64,000 nucleotides of DNA from Desulforudis sp. (GCA_003604975.1 QZIR01000012.1:1-64000), one strand, 5' to 3'; positions 47,542 to 55,344 are shown, counted from the stretch's first letter. The notes: generated from the sequence alone by a model not told the origin. Numbers and translations are program-made.

Positions 47542-47844
47542 TCACTCCTTGCTCCATGCTTCAAACTCATCACTAGTCGGGTAGCGCCCGGTCAGGCGTA
47601 CCTCGTTGTCCACCAGAACCACCGGCAGGACGTCCGCACCCTTTTCATTCAGGAGCCTCTGCACCTCTTTCTCAGCAACAAAGGCCTGTGGCTCCTGGGA
47701 GAGGTTATACCGTTTGACCTTCACACCCTGGTTGCCCAGTCGCTGCAAATCCGCAGCCACCCTCATCAGCTCCCGGTTCGGACTCGGGCCGCAAAGCCCC
47801 GTACTGCAGCACATCGCGGGATCAAAGATGGCAATGTTCTTCAT
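47542..47844 (-). CDS. arsD: arsenic metallochaperone ArsD
   Basis: Delivers As(III) to ArsA and has weak repressor activity. The 100-residue protein begins MKNIAIFDPAMCCSTGLCG with the vicinal Cys pair and third Cys needed for metalloid binding, then RVAADLQRL and DVLPVVLVDNEVRLTGRYP. The C-terminal Cys pairs of some ArsD proteins are absent. ATG 47844 lies 8 bases after GGGGGGA. Directly upstream of arsA. Confidence 0.94.
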   Translation of the reverse strand: MKNIAIFDPAMCCSTGLCGPSPNRELMRVAADLQRLGNQGVKVKRYNLSQEPQAFVAEKEVQRLLNEKGADVLPVVLVDNEVRLTGRYPTSDEFEAWSKE

Positions 47845-47913
47845 CACTCAAATCCCCCCATAAGCTTGGTTGGACTTATTGTCTATTTCACAGGGATTGA
47901 ATATACGCAGCCC

Positions 47914-48188
47914 TTACCAGTCTCGGTCCAACTCCGTAACCGTGACGTAAACACGCGGTGAAATGCCGGCGTTTTCAAGGGCTTTCCGGGCAAAGCCAAT
48001 CCCACACCCGTCGATGGCCACGCACTTCTTTGCCTTCCTGGAAGCCTCAACAAACGAAGGTAAGTGAGCCCCCACTCCGATAAGGCAGTACATCCTCTCC
48101 TGACTCAGGGTATCTAGGGTTTTGGCAGCATCTTTTTGCTCTGATACTTGACTGATAGTTCCACAGAAACAAGGACGTCAGTAATCAC
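47914..48188 (-). pseudogene. frameshifted DGC-domain (putative zinc-binding) protein
   Basis: A GTG at 48188 behind AAGGGAG starts MITDVLVS; one base is missing around 48163, after which the next frame reads CGTISQVSEQKDA, MYCLIGVGAHLPSF and CVAIDGCGIGFARKALE to TAA 47914. The DGC domain signature IDGC is present, but the usual second Cys before ARK is Phe. The product would be about 91 residues. An intact DGC paralogue lies at 50961. No normal start codon exists in the main frame. Confidence 0.65.
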
Positions 48189-48252
48189 ACCGGCTCCCTT
48201 TTCCGGGCGTTCGTATGGGATAATCCCTACTCAGCAACGAATAGCGACCCGC

Positions 48253-48714
48253 TTAGGGCCGATCCTTGCTGACCCCATCGAAGAAACGCTTCAGGTTCTC
48301 CGGCAGCTCCTGCAAACTGTCTCTTTCCGGAGGTGGCTGGATAGATCCCCCGTAGACCTCCCGCAGGATGGCATCCATGATCATGGCCTTTGGCGGCACG
48401 CTGTATTCCTTGCCCTGGTAGACCCAGACGCGGCAATCCACGTCCTCGCCGCAAAGGTCCCCGCAGGACTCGCACAGACTCTCCTTCACGTCAAGCTGGA
48501 TGTCGCGGCCGTTGATCCGGATCGTGGGTGAACTGACAAACCTCTGCTCCAGGGCCTGTTCGGCGGTTTGGATGTGAATGCTGCGTACCTTAACCTCCAC
48601 GCCGGTGGCTGCTAGAAGGCGGGCCACTTCGGTCACAGCCTCTTTCAGACTGTTCTCGGTCCCCTGGCAGCGTGTGCACACGCTCAGGTCAACATATAGG
48701 AACTCGATGTCCAG
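48253..48714 (-). CDS. DUF2703-family Cys-rich protein
   Basis: A thioredoxin-like-fold protein common in arsenic gene clusters. Conserved parts are EFLYVDLSVCTRCQGT with a CxxC, FVSSPTIRINGRDIQL near residue 60 and the Cys-rich ESLCESCGDLCGEDVDC near 79. The first GTG (48681) would cut through the conserved N-terminal strand. Upstream the frame stays open only to the TAA at 48750, with no ATG, GTG or TTG. CTG 48714 giving MDIEFLYVDL is the best fit. Function unknown; a metalloid-binding or redox role is inferred. Confidence 0.8.
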   Translation of the reverse strand: MDIEFLYVDLSVCTRCQGTENSLKEAVTEVARLLAATGVEVKVRSIHIQTAEQALEQRFVSSPTIRINGRDIQLDVKESLCESCGDLCGEDVDCRVWVYQGKEYSVPPKAMIMDAILREVYGGSIQPPPERDSLQELPENLKRFFDGVSKDRP

Positions 48715-48747
48715 GCGCCTGGTCCCGATCCCACTTTCGGTACTGGG

Positions 48748-49128
48748 TTAGGAAGCTCCCAGCGGGGATGGGCAGCAACCCTGGCCCTCTTCGGCAGTAT
48801 TGCCCGTGCAGCTGCACCCACATGTGTCAACTCGCTTAGGTTCCACGCTATCTCCTCCTTGTTGGTTGTCTCTGGAAGCCATGTACTCCCTTAGGTTCCG
48901 TATCACTTCTTCGTCCGTGGGTATGCGACCGCATATGCTGTCGTTGGTGTAGACGATCTTGTGGCCCACAGTCACTTCGTAGATCTTGTTGTGTCCCTCA
49001 ACCAGTTCCGTTTTTAGCCCGATTTCTCTGATGGCAGCCGCCAGACCGGCGGCGTGTCGGAGATAGCCTCACTCCACGCAGTAGGTTATCTGCACCGGTG
49101 GCAGTCCATTGAATCCGTGTAATCCCAT
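48748..49128 (-). CDS. Rdx/SelW-like selenoprotein with Cys-rich tail
   Basis: ATG 49128, preceded by AAGGAG with 7-base spacing, opens MGLHGFNGLPPVQITYCVE, then an in-frame TGA at 49071-49069 (codon 20), then GYLRHAAGLAAAIREIGL and EGHNKIYEVTVGHKIVY to TAA 48748. This is the Rdx fold: a beta strand ending in YCxxU, a helix, and the IYEV...P...EEVI pattern. The TGA replaces the second Cys of the CxxC motif, giving Cys17-x-x-Sec20. A SECIS-like hairpin follows. The C-terminal 30 residues add CGCSC and GCC. Read as 126 residues including Sec. It lies in the arsenic operon before DUF2703 and arsD/arsA. Confidence 0.85.
49037..49053 (-). promoter_or_regulatory. bacterial SECIS hairpin
   Basis: On the minus strand GCCGCC (49053-49048), loop GGTCT (49047-49043), GGCGGC (49042-49037). 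The loop starts 21 bases after the TGA. The GGUCU apical loop and the distance match the fdhF-type SelB recognition element (about 18 bases in E. coli fdhF). Confidence 0.8.
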
Positions 49129-49228
49129 ACTGTTCTCCTTCCCTTCTTAGGCCTTTTCCCAAACTCCCCCATGTTGAATCCTTTCCTTTTTTTCTAATCA
49201 ATCAGAAACCGCTTGGTGAGCGTACCCT

Positions 49229-50149
49229 CTACAGCGAAGCCTGCACGAACTGGAACAGGTATCCGGCGCCAATGGCAACAGTGAGCACGGTGATCACAAA
49301 GGCCGCCACTAGCCGCCGCCGGAAGATGGCGGAGAGTAGCAGCAGTTCCGGAATACTGGCCCCGGCCCCGCCGATGATCAGGGCGATCACCGCACCGATG
49401 CCCATCCCTTTGCTAATCAGCACGGAGCTGACCGGAATAATCGTCTCCGCCCGGATGTACATGGGGATTCCGATCACGGCCGCCAGCGGAATGGCCAGCG
49501 GGTTGTCTGCGCCGGCCACCCGCACCACGAAGTCCTGAGGGACGAAACCGTAGATCAGGGCACCGACGGCGGCACCCAGCAGAAGGTACACGAACACCTG
49601 CCGGAAGAGGGCTTTTGCTCCTCCAAAAGCTCTCCGGAAACGCTCACGGGTGGTGTCTTTAGTGCTGTCCGATGAAGCCCCCCCGCCGCAGCATCCCCCC
49701 TGGATTTCCACGCCCTTGTATTCACATGCAAACCCAAGCCGCTCCCAGATCATCCCGCTCAGTACCGCTGCGGTGAACACGACCGCGATGTAGACAACGG
49801 TGGTCTTGATACCCAGCAGGACGAAGAGGAGTGCGACGATCACGGGGTTTAACAGCGGCGAGGCGATCAGAAAGGACATCGTCACCCCGAACGGCGCACC
49901 CCCGTTCAGGAGCCCGACCAGGATCGGAATCGTGGAACAGGAACAGAATGGGGTGACCATCCCAAAGGCAGCGCCAAGCACATTACCCACGCCTCTGCGC
50001 TGGCGTTCAAGAATAGTCCTGATCCTTTCCGGCGGGACATATTCCTGAAGCAGCCCAACCAGGAAGCTGATACCGATAAAAAGTACGGTCAATTCGGCCA
50101 TGATGATCAGGAAAAAGGTCAAGGTATCGATCAGATAGGCGGTTTCCAT
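49229..50149 (-). CDS. PF03773 permease (ArsP/SO_0444-like)
   Basis: Membrane permease with about eight helices. GMVTPFCSCSTIPILVG near residue 85 carries the conserved Cys cluster; a cytoplasmic loop has GGCCGGG near 155 and the second half shows GIPMYIRAETIIPV. Related ArsP proteins export trivalent organoarsenicals and other members export metals. ATG 50149 is chosen over 50179. It follows the padR gene by 48 bases and precedes the selenoprotein gene. Confidence 0.88.
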   Translation of the reverse strand: METAYLIDTLTFFLIIMAELTVLFIGISFLVGLLQEYVPPERIRTILERQRRGVGNVLGAAFGMVTPFCSCSTIPILVGLLNGGAPFGVTMSFLIASPLLNPVIVALLFVLLGIKTTVVYIAVVFTAAVLSGMIWERLGFACEYKGVEIQGGCCGGGASSDSTKDTTRERFRRAFGGAKALFRQVFVYLLLGAAVGALIYGFVPQDFVVRVAGADNPLAIPLAAVIGIPMYIRAETIIPVSSVLISKGMGIGAVIALIIGGAGASIPELLLLSAIFRRRLVAAFVITVLTVAIGAGYLFQFVQASL

Positions 50150-50197
50150 AAGCCTGCTCACTCTCCCAACATAGAACAACAGCTGCCAGTGGGCTGC

Positions 50198-50563
50198 TTA
50201 TCTCCCCTCTTGCGGTACCTGAACCGCCTTCAGGATGTAACCGGTCACCTCCTGCCAGGCGTCAACCGCTACCTCAAAGGCCTCACGGCCCCTGGCGGTG
50301 AGGGTATAGACCTTCCGTTCACGACCGTTGACGATTTCCGTGGAGGCGGTAACATAACCGCCGTCCTCGAACTCACGGAGAACGGGGTAAATCGTCCCCT
50401 CGGTGGGAGTACAGCAGCCCTTCGTGACAGAGGCCACGGTCTGGGCGATTTCGTACCCGTGCATTGATTCGCGGTACAATACCCGCAAAATAAAAAACTT
50501 GGAGAGGCTCATTTTGATAATACCGTTCCAATACTCACGGTTGGTGTAGTCCACGCGGCTCAA
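50198..50563 (-). CDS. PadR-family transcriptional regulator with Cys pair
   Basis: Winged-helix regulator. Shows REYWNGIIKMSLSKFFILR, SMHGYEIAQTVA and EGTIYPVLREFEDGGYV, the PadR DNA-binding core. A KGCCTPTEG stretch places two adjacent Cys at the start of the recognition helix, suitable for metalloid sensing. TTG 50563 lies 6 bases after AGGGGGG. It precedes the permease and selenoprotein genes and may control them; this is inference. Confidence 0.85.
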   Translation of the reverse strand: MSRVDYTNREYWNGIIKMSLSKFFILRVLYRESMHGYEIAQTVASVTKGCCTPTEGTIYPVLREFEDGGYVTASTEIVNGRERKVYTLTARGREAFEVAVDAWQEVTGYILKAVQVPQEGR

Positions 50564-50666
50564 CCATATCCCCCCTCTATGCATTGATGGGCAAGGTATA
50601 GTTGCATTATGTGGCGGGCTTCCTGGGACTGTCAACCAGGGAAGGTTAGATACCTGCGGTCATAGA

Positions 50667-50923
50667 TTATTGTGCTTGGGATGGTTGCGTCTCTAGTTTC
50701 AGATACGCGAGGTATTCTTCCCACAGTTTTAAGCGCTCCTTAGCCTCCTCAATGTCGAGCTTCTCGATGGCATATCCGGTGTGGGCAATAAGATAGTCTC
50801 CCTCATACACCTCTCCCACCAGCATAGTGTTCACAGAACGGGTGACACCGAAGACCCGGACTACCGCCCCTGACTATTCTTCTTGTCCACCTCGATCACG
50901 CGCCCGGGTACAGCTACGCACAT
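50667..50923 (-). pseudogene. frameshifted HypC/HupF-like gene
   Basis: ATG 50923 behind AAGGAGG starts MCVAVPGRVIEVDKKN, the HypC hallmark with Cys2. The frame stops at TAG a few codons later, but the next frame reads VVRVFGVTRSVNTMLVGEV and GDYLIAHTGYAIEKLD to TAA 50667. A run of four G (CAGGGGCGG) where five would keep the frame explains the break. No other hydrogenase maturation gene is in the window. Confidence 0.8.
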
Positions 50924-50960
50924 CCCAACAACCTCCTTCGGCAAGTTCGAATTTGATTTA

Positions 50961-51338
50961 TTACCCGGAGAGTCCGCCCAACACCCTGTCGGCCACCCTC
51001 CGCGCGAACTCGGGATCAAAATCCCGGTCCTTTTTCTTCTCTACGGCGAAATCCTGGACGACCTCTACGCTCAGATCCGGTTCCCGGCCGGTACGCTCCC
51101 GGACAATGGCACTGGCACACCTCACGGCGCACCCGTCAATCACCACCACGGCCTGCGCCTCCTGAATACGCTTGATGGGTTTGTCCCGCCCAAGAGCCAG
51201 GGCCGGCAGACAGATCAGGTGTGATCCGGCCACACCCGCCACGACCAAGTCACCCGCGGCTGCGGTAACCGCGCCGGTATTGGAGGCACCGGAACAGGTG
51301 GCAAGAACTACCTGGGCAACACCCTCTTTTTGGGCCAT
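50961..51338 (-). CDS. DGC-domain putative zinc-binding protein
   Basis: About 125 residues. TCSGASNTGAVTAAAG near residue 14 and VVVIDGCAVRCASAIV near 67 are the DGC family motifs with their four Cys. Family members occur in arsenic and other metal clusters, function unknown. It is the first gene of the minus-strand run leading to arsA and has a clear upstream promoter. ATG 51347 is an alternative start. Confidence 0.85.
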   Translation of the reverse strand: MAQKEGVAQVVLATCSGASNTGAVTAAAGDLVVAGVAGSHLICLPALALGRDKPIKRIQEAQAVVVIDGCAVRCASAIVRERTGREPDLSVEVVQDFAVEKKKDRDFDPEFARRVADRVLGGLSG

Positions 51339-51453
51339 ACTCCTCATTCCCCTTCCGTTTGGCCATCTGTAACACGGTTACTATAGGTTTAATTCGCCTG
51401 GTCTTACCCACCGCTCAAGCTTTATTAGGATTTTACAATATAGCATTAGACTG

Positions 51454-51483
51454 ATTATATATGCTCCGTCCCGTAGTAGTCAA
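51454..51483 (-). promoter_or_regulatory. sigma-A promoter for the DGC-padR-permease-selenoprotein-arsDA run
   Basis: Minus strand TTGACT (51483-51478) and TATAAT (51459-51454), spacer 18 bases. It lies about 115 bases upstream of the DGC gene. The remaining part of the 350-base gap 51348-51708 shows no gene. Confidence 0.6.
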
Positions 51484-51708
51484 TGATAATGAACTAGAAA
51501 ACAACTAGCAACGAGACTGCTCCGGGAGTTAGTGCCCACTGCCAATTGCCTCCGCATATGGCCGATTCAGATTGTTCCACCATCAAAGGAACGGCATCCC
51601 AGCTATACAATGATCTTTTGCGGAAACACTAAGCAATGTGGTCGGCCAACCGGCTCACCGGCACAAGGCCGGGAGGCGCGTTACTACTTTTGGTAGAGGA
51701 TGATAGTT

Positions 51709-52418
51709 ATGGCGAAAGCAGTGGACTCCGGGGAAGGCCAGCTCGAAAAGGCGCGGCCGTTGGGGTTCTTTCAGAAATACCTGACCCTGTGGGTGCTCCT
51801 CAGTATGGCGGTGGGCATCGGGTTGGGCGCCCTTTTCCCAAGAACGGCTGAACTGCTGAATGCAATGTCGATTGCCCAGGTGAACATCCCCATCGCCTTC
51901 CTGCTCTTCGGCATGATGTACCCGATTATGGTGCAGATCGACTTCAGCGAAGTCGTCCAGGCCTTCCGGAATCCAAAGGCGATGTCATTCTGGCGCAGCC
52001 CCTGCTGATCGGGATGATCGCCGTCCCCCTGATCATCCAGACCCTGGTTATTTTCACCATTACCTACATTGCCGCCAGATTAATCGGGCTTTATTATGAG
52101 GATGCTGCTCCGAGCGCCCTGATCGGGGCCTCGAACCACTTTGAGGTCGCCATCGCCACCGCCGCCACCCTGTTTGGGCTGGCCTCCGGAGCCGCTCTGG
52201 CCACTGTGGTCGGGGTGCTGATCGAAGTCCCCCTGATGCTCATCCTGGTCCGGATCTGTCTGCGCACCATGAACCGCTTCCCGCGCAAGGTTGCCGCCTC
52301 CGCAAGCCCCCGTAGCGGGGCGCTGACACCAAGGCCCACCCAGGCCTTCTGCCGTCCCGGCTTATCACCCGCCCGCGAGCCCGCCGGCGATCCAGAAGAT
52401 CCAGAGCGCGAGGACTAG
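51709..52418 (+). pseudogene. ACR3-type permease with internal deletion (copy 2)
   Basis: ATG 51709 starts a frame with LGFFQKYLTLWVLLSMAVG and [16 protein letters not shown]; after AFRNPK the sequence jumps directly to [19 protein letters not shown] in another frame and continues with [19 protein letters not shown] and [12 protein letters not shown]. About 130-150 central codons, including the substrate Cys, are gone and the frame is shifted (first stop 52006-52008). The 3' end overlaps the convergent ccdA-like gene. Confidence 0.85.
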
Positions 52419-53051
52419 GAGAACCAGTCCGCTGACCCTTTGCAGGACCCCGCTCCAGGCCTCCAGGCGGTCCCAGTGCCGCAGTACGCCGGCAAACGAA
52501 CCCGCCAGGAGGATCGGCAGGCTTCGCCCTAAACCGAAGGCCAACATCAGTAGAAAGCCCAGCGCCGGCTCACCCTGCATGGCTACCCAGGCCAGGATGG
52601 CCATTGTCACCGGGGCGGTACACGGGGAAGAGGCGAAGGCAAAGGGTACGCCCATGATGAAGGCACCCAGGCCGCCCTTCGCGGTCAGCCGAGGTGTCAC
52701 GGACGGCAGGCTGGGAAGCCTGATCAGTTGCGTCAGGTGCAAGCCAAGCAGCAGGAGGATTCCACCGGTGATGTAGTACAGGACGGCGCTTTCCGTGAAC
52801 AGACCGCCGAACCAGCCCGCCGCGGCCCCGGAAAACCCCAACGTGAACGACAGGCCCAGAATGAAATATAACGACAGGAGAATGCCGTGCCATCTCCCCT
52901 TTTCAGTGGAACCACCCACATAACCGACCAAAAAAAGAGCTGCCGGTACGGTACAGGGACTGATGGCACTAACTACGCCCCCGGCGAACACCAGCACCAG
53001 AATCCCGAGTGAAACCTGGTCCAGCAGCACAAGAACTTCAAATATCTCCAA
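52365..53051 (-). CDS. CcdA/DsbD-like thiol-redox membrane protein
   Basis: A 228-residue protein with six membrane segments and the paired Cys-Pro motifs [12 protein letters not shown] near residue 30 and [12 protein letters not shown] near 140, as in CcdA. These carry electrons from cytosolic thioredoxin across the membrane. It lies downstream of the small thioredoxin-fold genes of the same strand, which could be partners. It converges with and overlaps the ACR3 remnant by 54 bases. Confidence 0.85.
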   Translation of the reverse strand: MEIFEVLVLLDQVSLGILVLVFAGGVVSAISPCTVPAALFLVGYVGGSTEKGRWHGILLSLYFILGLSFTLGFSGAAAGWFGGLFTESAVLYYITGGILLLLGLHLTQLIRLPSLPSVTPRLTAKGGLGAFIMGVPFAFASSPCTAPVTMAILAWVAMQGEPALGFLLMLAFGLGRSLPILLAGSFAGVLRHWDRLEAWSGVLQRVSGLVLLVLALWIFWIAGGLAGG

Positions 53052-53261
53052 GATGACTTACCCCAAACGGTCGAATTAGTGCCGGTGCCCCGGCGCCTGT
53101 TCCCGGATTATTCGGTCACGGGTTAAGTAGTCGAATAGGGCAGACGGTCGGGACACTCTAATTATATGATCCGGTCAGATAACCAGTCAAACAATGATCG
53201 TCTGCATGACAGCCTGCCCCAGCCGCTCCCGGTATCGTAGTGATACTCTATGCTAAGTAAA

Positions 53262-53301
53262 ATACCCGCAGTCCTCCAGCTTGGAGCGGGAATGCGGGTA
53301 T
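53262..53301 (-). terminator. terminator after the permease-thioredoxin genes
   Basis: Nine-base arms ATACCCGCA (53262-53270) and TGCGGGTAT (53293-53301) with an inner CTCCAGCTTGGAG hairpin. On the minus strand it is followed by a short T stretch. It lies 35 bases past the stop of the 179-residue thioredoxin-fold gene. The surrounding gap 53052-53336 shows no gene. Confidence 0.65.
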
Positions 53302-53336
53302 GATGAAACAAATACAGCGACTTCAAGCTCGCCGAA

Positions 53337-53876
53337 TCAGGTGTTGGCCTCCTCTTCAATCCACTGCTTAAGCTGCCTTTTCGTTGGTACCTTCCCGGCC
53401 ATCTTCACCTCACCGTTGATGATCAGGCCAGGTGTAACCACGACATTGTACTCCGCAATCTCGTTGACGTCCTCGATCTTCTCCAGGTCCGCCGCCACGT
53501 TCATCTCTTCCAGGAGATTGCGAATGTCCTTCTCCAGCTGACGGCAGCGATGGCAGCCCGGTCCCAGCACCTTGATCTCCACCAGCCCGGGAATACCTTC
53601 GTAAGGAAGTTGCTCTACGGGCAACCCCATCCGGACCTTGTAGAAGCGTACGAGGTCCCTGGCATACTCGTCTTGCGCGGCATCAGGGACGTAGTTTATG
53701 GCCCTGACCCGGTCCAATATCTCCCGGGCTAGATCCGTATCGGAAGTCAGGCCCATCTTCGCTACCGCCTCGACGGTTTCATCCATTCCGGCGATGCCGA
53801 CCTTTACCCCGCCAATCTTCACCTGGGTAATCTTCTCTTTCTCTTTCCCGTCTTTTCCAAACAGTTTCTTTAGCAA
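53337..53876 (-). CDS. two-domain thioredoxin-fold protein
   Basis: The C-terminal half (about 98-179) is a TM0996/MTH895-type small redox protein with VLGPGCHRCRQLEKD and VVVTPGLIINGEVK. The N-terminal half (about 1-95) begins MLKKLFGKDGKEKEK and has a helical domain with GIAGMDETVEAVAK of unknown role. It may reduce or bind metalloids for the upstream permease. It begins 59 bases after the neighbouring 80-residue paralogue. Confidence 0.85.
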   Translation of the reverse strand: MLKKLFGKDGKEKEKITQVKIGGVKVGIAGMDETVEAVAKMGLTSDTDLAREILDRVRAINYVPDAAQDEYARDLVRFYKVRMGLPVEQLPYEGIPGLVEIKVLGPGCHRCRQLEKDIRNLLEEMNVAADLEKIEDVNEIAEYNVVVTPGLIINGEVKMAGKVPTKRQLKQWIEEEANT

Positions 53877-53935
53877 GGCCTCACCCCCTCATGAAAGATC
53901 ATCCACCGTCCGGCAAATCGCCACCATCCCCAGTC

Positions 53936-54178
53936 TCATACGTGAGCTTCCTCGATCCACCGTACGATCTCTTCACGCTTCGGTACCTTTCCCGAAACCT
54001 TGACCTGGCCATTGATCACCAGTCCCGGTGTCAGGAAGACGCCGTAGTCCGCGAAAGAGTTGATGTCCGTGATGTACTCAATGGTGGTATCGACACCCGT
54101 CTGCTTGACCGCCATCTCTACCTCCGCAAGCACGGTATGACACTTCTTACAACCCGGACCAAAAACCTTGATATCCAT
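53936..54178 (-). CDS. TM0996/MTH895-family small thioredoxin-like protein
   Basis: An 80-residue protein beginning MDIKVFGPGCKKCHTVLAEV with a CxxC redox site, then FLTPGLVINGQVKVSGKVP. It contains the cis-Pro typical of thioredoxin folds. It is found beside PF03773 permeases in many anaerobes. ATG 54178 is preferred over an upstream start at 54190 because the family begins at this strand. Confidence 0.9.
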   Translation of the reverse strand: MDIKVFGPGCKKCHTVLAEVEMAVKQTGVDTTIEYITDINSFADYGVFLTPGLVINGQVKVSGKVPKREEIVRWIEEAHV

Positions 54179-54225
54179 CAAAACAAACAACCTCCTTAAT
54201 GGTGCCAGGCACCTAACTTATTAAC

Positions 54226-55296
54226 TTATGCGAAGAAGTTTCCGAAAATGTACCCCGAGACGGTGGCCATAGCGACTACAAGCAGGATGTATACAGCCGT
54301 CTTCTTCGTTCCCATGACGTTGCGGATGACCAGCATGTTCGGCAGGCTGAGTGCCGGTCCGGCCAAGAGCAGCGCCAACGCCGGTCCCTTACCCATCCCC
54401 AGATCAACAAGCATTTTAACGATGGGCACCTCGGTCAGGGTTGAGAAATACATCAAAGCGCCGACCACCGAGGCAATCAGGTTGGCCAGCAACCCGTTAC
54501 CGCCTACGGAGTAGGCGATCCAGTACTCCGGGATGACCACCTTCAATACTCCGGCGACGAACACCCCGACCAGCAGGATGGGTACAATCAGTTTGACCAG
54601 CGTCCAGGTCTCGATCATCCAGTTCCTGATTTCATCTCGCTCGAACCAGTGGTTCACAACCAGGACAAGGGCACCCAGCAGCAACGCCAGTCCGCCGATC
54701 TTCAGGACCAGCGCGATCTGCATGGTGCCGACCAGCAGGATCGCCACCAGCAGCCCGAAGAAGGCAACCAGCTGGAACGGCGGTTTTCCGTCCTCGGTCA
54801 TCCCCGCGGCGAAGTCACGGGCCGCAGCCTGTTCCCGGGCCGCCTTGGCGGCCTCTTCGCGCCGGAAGAGGAAAGCCATGATCAAGCCGATCACGATCGC
54901 AAAGACAACCGCCCCCAGTGCGCGGCCGGCCCCGATGTCCAGGCCCAGCTTACGGGCCGTAAGCACGATGGCCAGCAGGTTGATCGCCGGACCAGCAAAC
55001 AGGAAGGTCACCGCCGGACCCAGGCCCGCCCCCTTGCGGTAAATGCCCGCGAACAACGGCAGAATGGTACAGGAACACACCACCAGGATCGTTCCGGACA
55101 CGGAGGCCACCCCGTAGGAAAGCGGCTTCGGAGTGGTTGGTCCGATGTAGCGTAGCACAGACCCCGTGGAGACCACGGCGGCGATCCCTCCGGCGATGAA
55201 AAAGGCGGGAACCAGGCAGGTCAACACGTGGGCGGACAGGTATTCCAGGATCTCGTAGTACCCGCCCAGCAGGGGGGCGACCAGAATATCAATCAT
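54226..55296 (-). CDS. PF03773 permease (ArsP-like), large form
   Basis: A 356-residue membrane protein of about ten helices. SGTILVVCSCTILPLFAG near residue 70 carries the CxC site; the second repeat shows STLTEVPIVKMLVDLG and LAGPALSLPNMLVI. A charged cytoplasmic loop (about 145-170) separates the halves. Export of trivalent or organic arsenicals is inferred from context and family. An AT-rich perfect dyad lies 25 bases upstream. Confidence 0.88.
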   Translation of the reverse strand: MIDILVAPLLGGYYEILEYLSAHVLTCLVPAFFIAGGIAAVVSTGSVLRYIGPTTPKPLSYGVASVSGTILVVCSCTILPLFAGIYRKGAGLGPAVTFLFAGPAINLLAIVLTARKLGLDIGAGRALGAVVFAIVIGLIMAFLFRREEAAKAAREQAAARDFAAGMTEDGKPPFQLVAFFGLLVAILLVGTMQIALVLKIGGLALLLGALVLVVNHWFERDEIRNWMIETWTLVKLIVPILLVGVFVAGVLKVVIPEYWIAYSVGGNGLLANLIASVVGALMYFSTLTEVPIVKMLVDLGMGKGPALALLLAGPALSLPNMLVIRNVMGTKKTAVYILLVVAMATVSGYIFGNFFA

Positions 55297-55320
55297 TTGT
55301 CAGGACTCCTCTCTCTACGG

Positions 55321-55344
55321 CTATATTATAATTTAATAATATAG
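55321..55344. promoter_or_regulatory. perfect AT-rich operator dyad upstream of the permease
   Basis: CTATATTA (55321-55328) and TAATATAG (55337-55344) are perfect 8-base inverted repeats around an 8-base AT spacer. Position and composition suit an ArsR/SmtB operator and possibly the -10 region, so the ArsR at 43794 may control both transcripts. Confidence 0.5.

Noticed and set aside
48178-48180. A second possible selenocysteine TGA in the DGC remnant
   Set aside because: The TGA precedes the conserved start of the domain and a GTG with its own ribosome-binding site in another frame explains the gene better through a one-base deletion.
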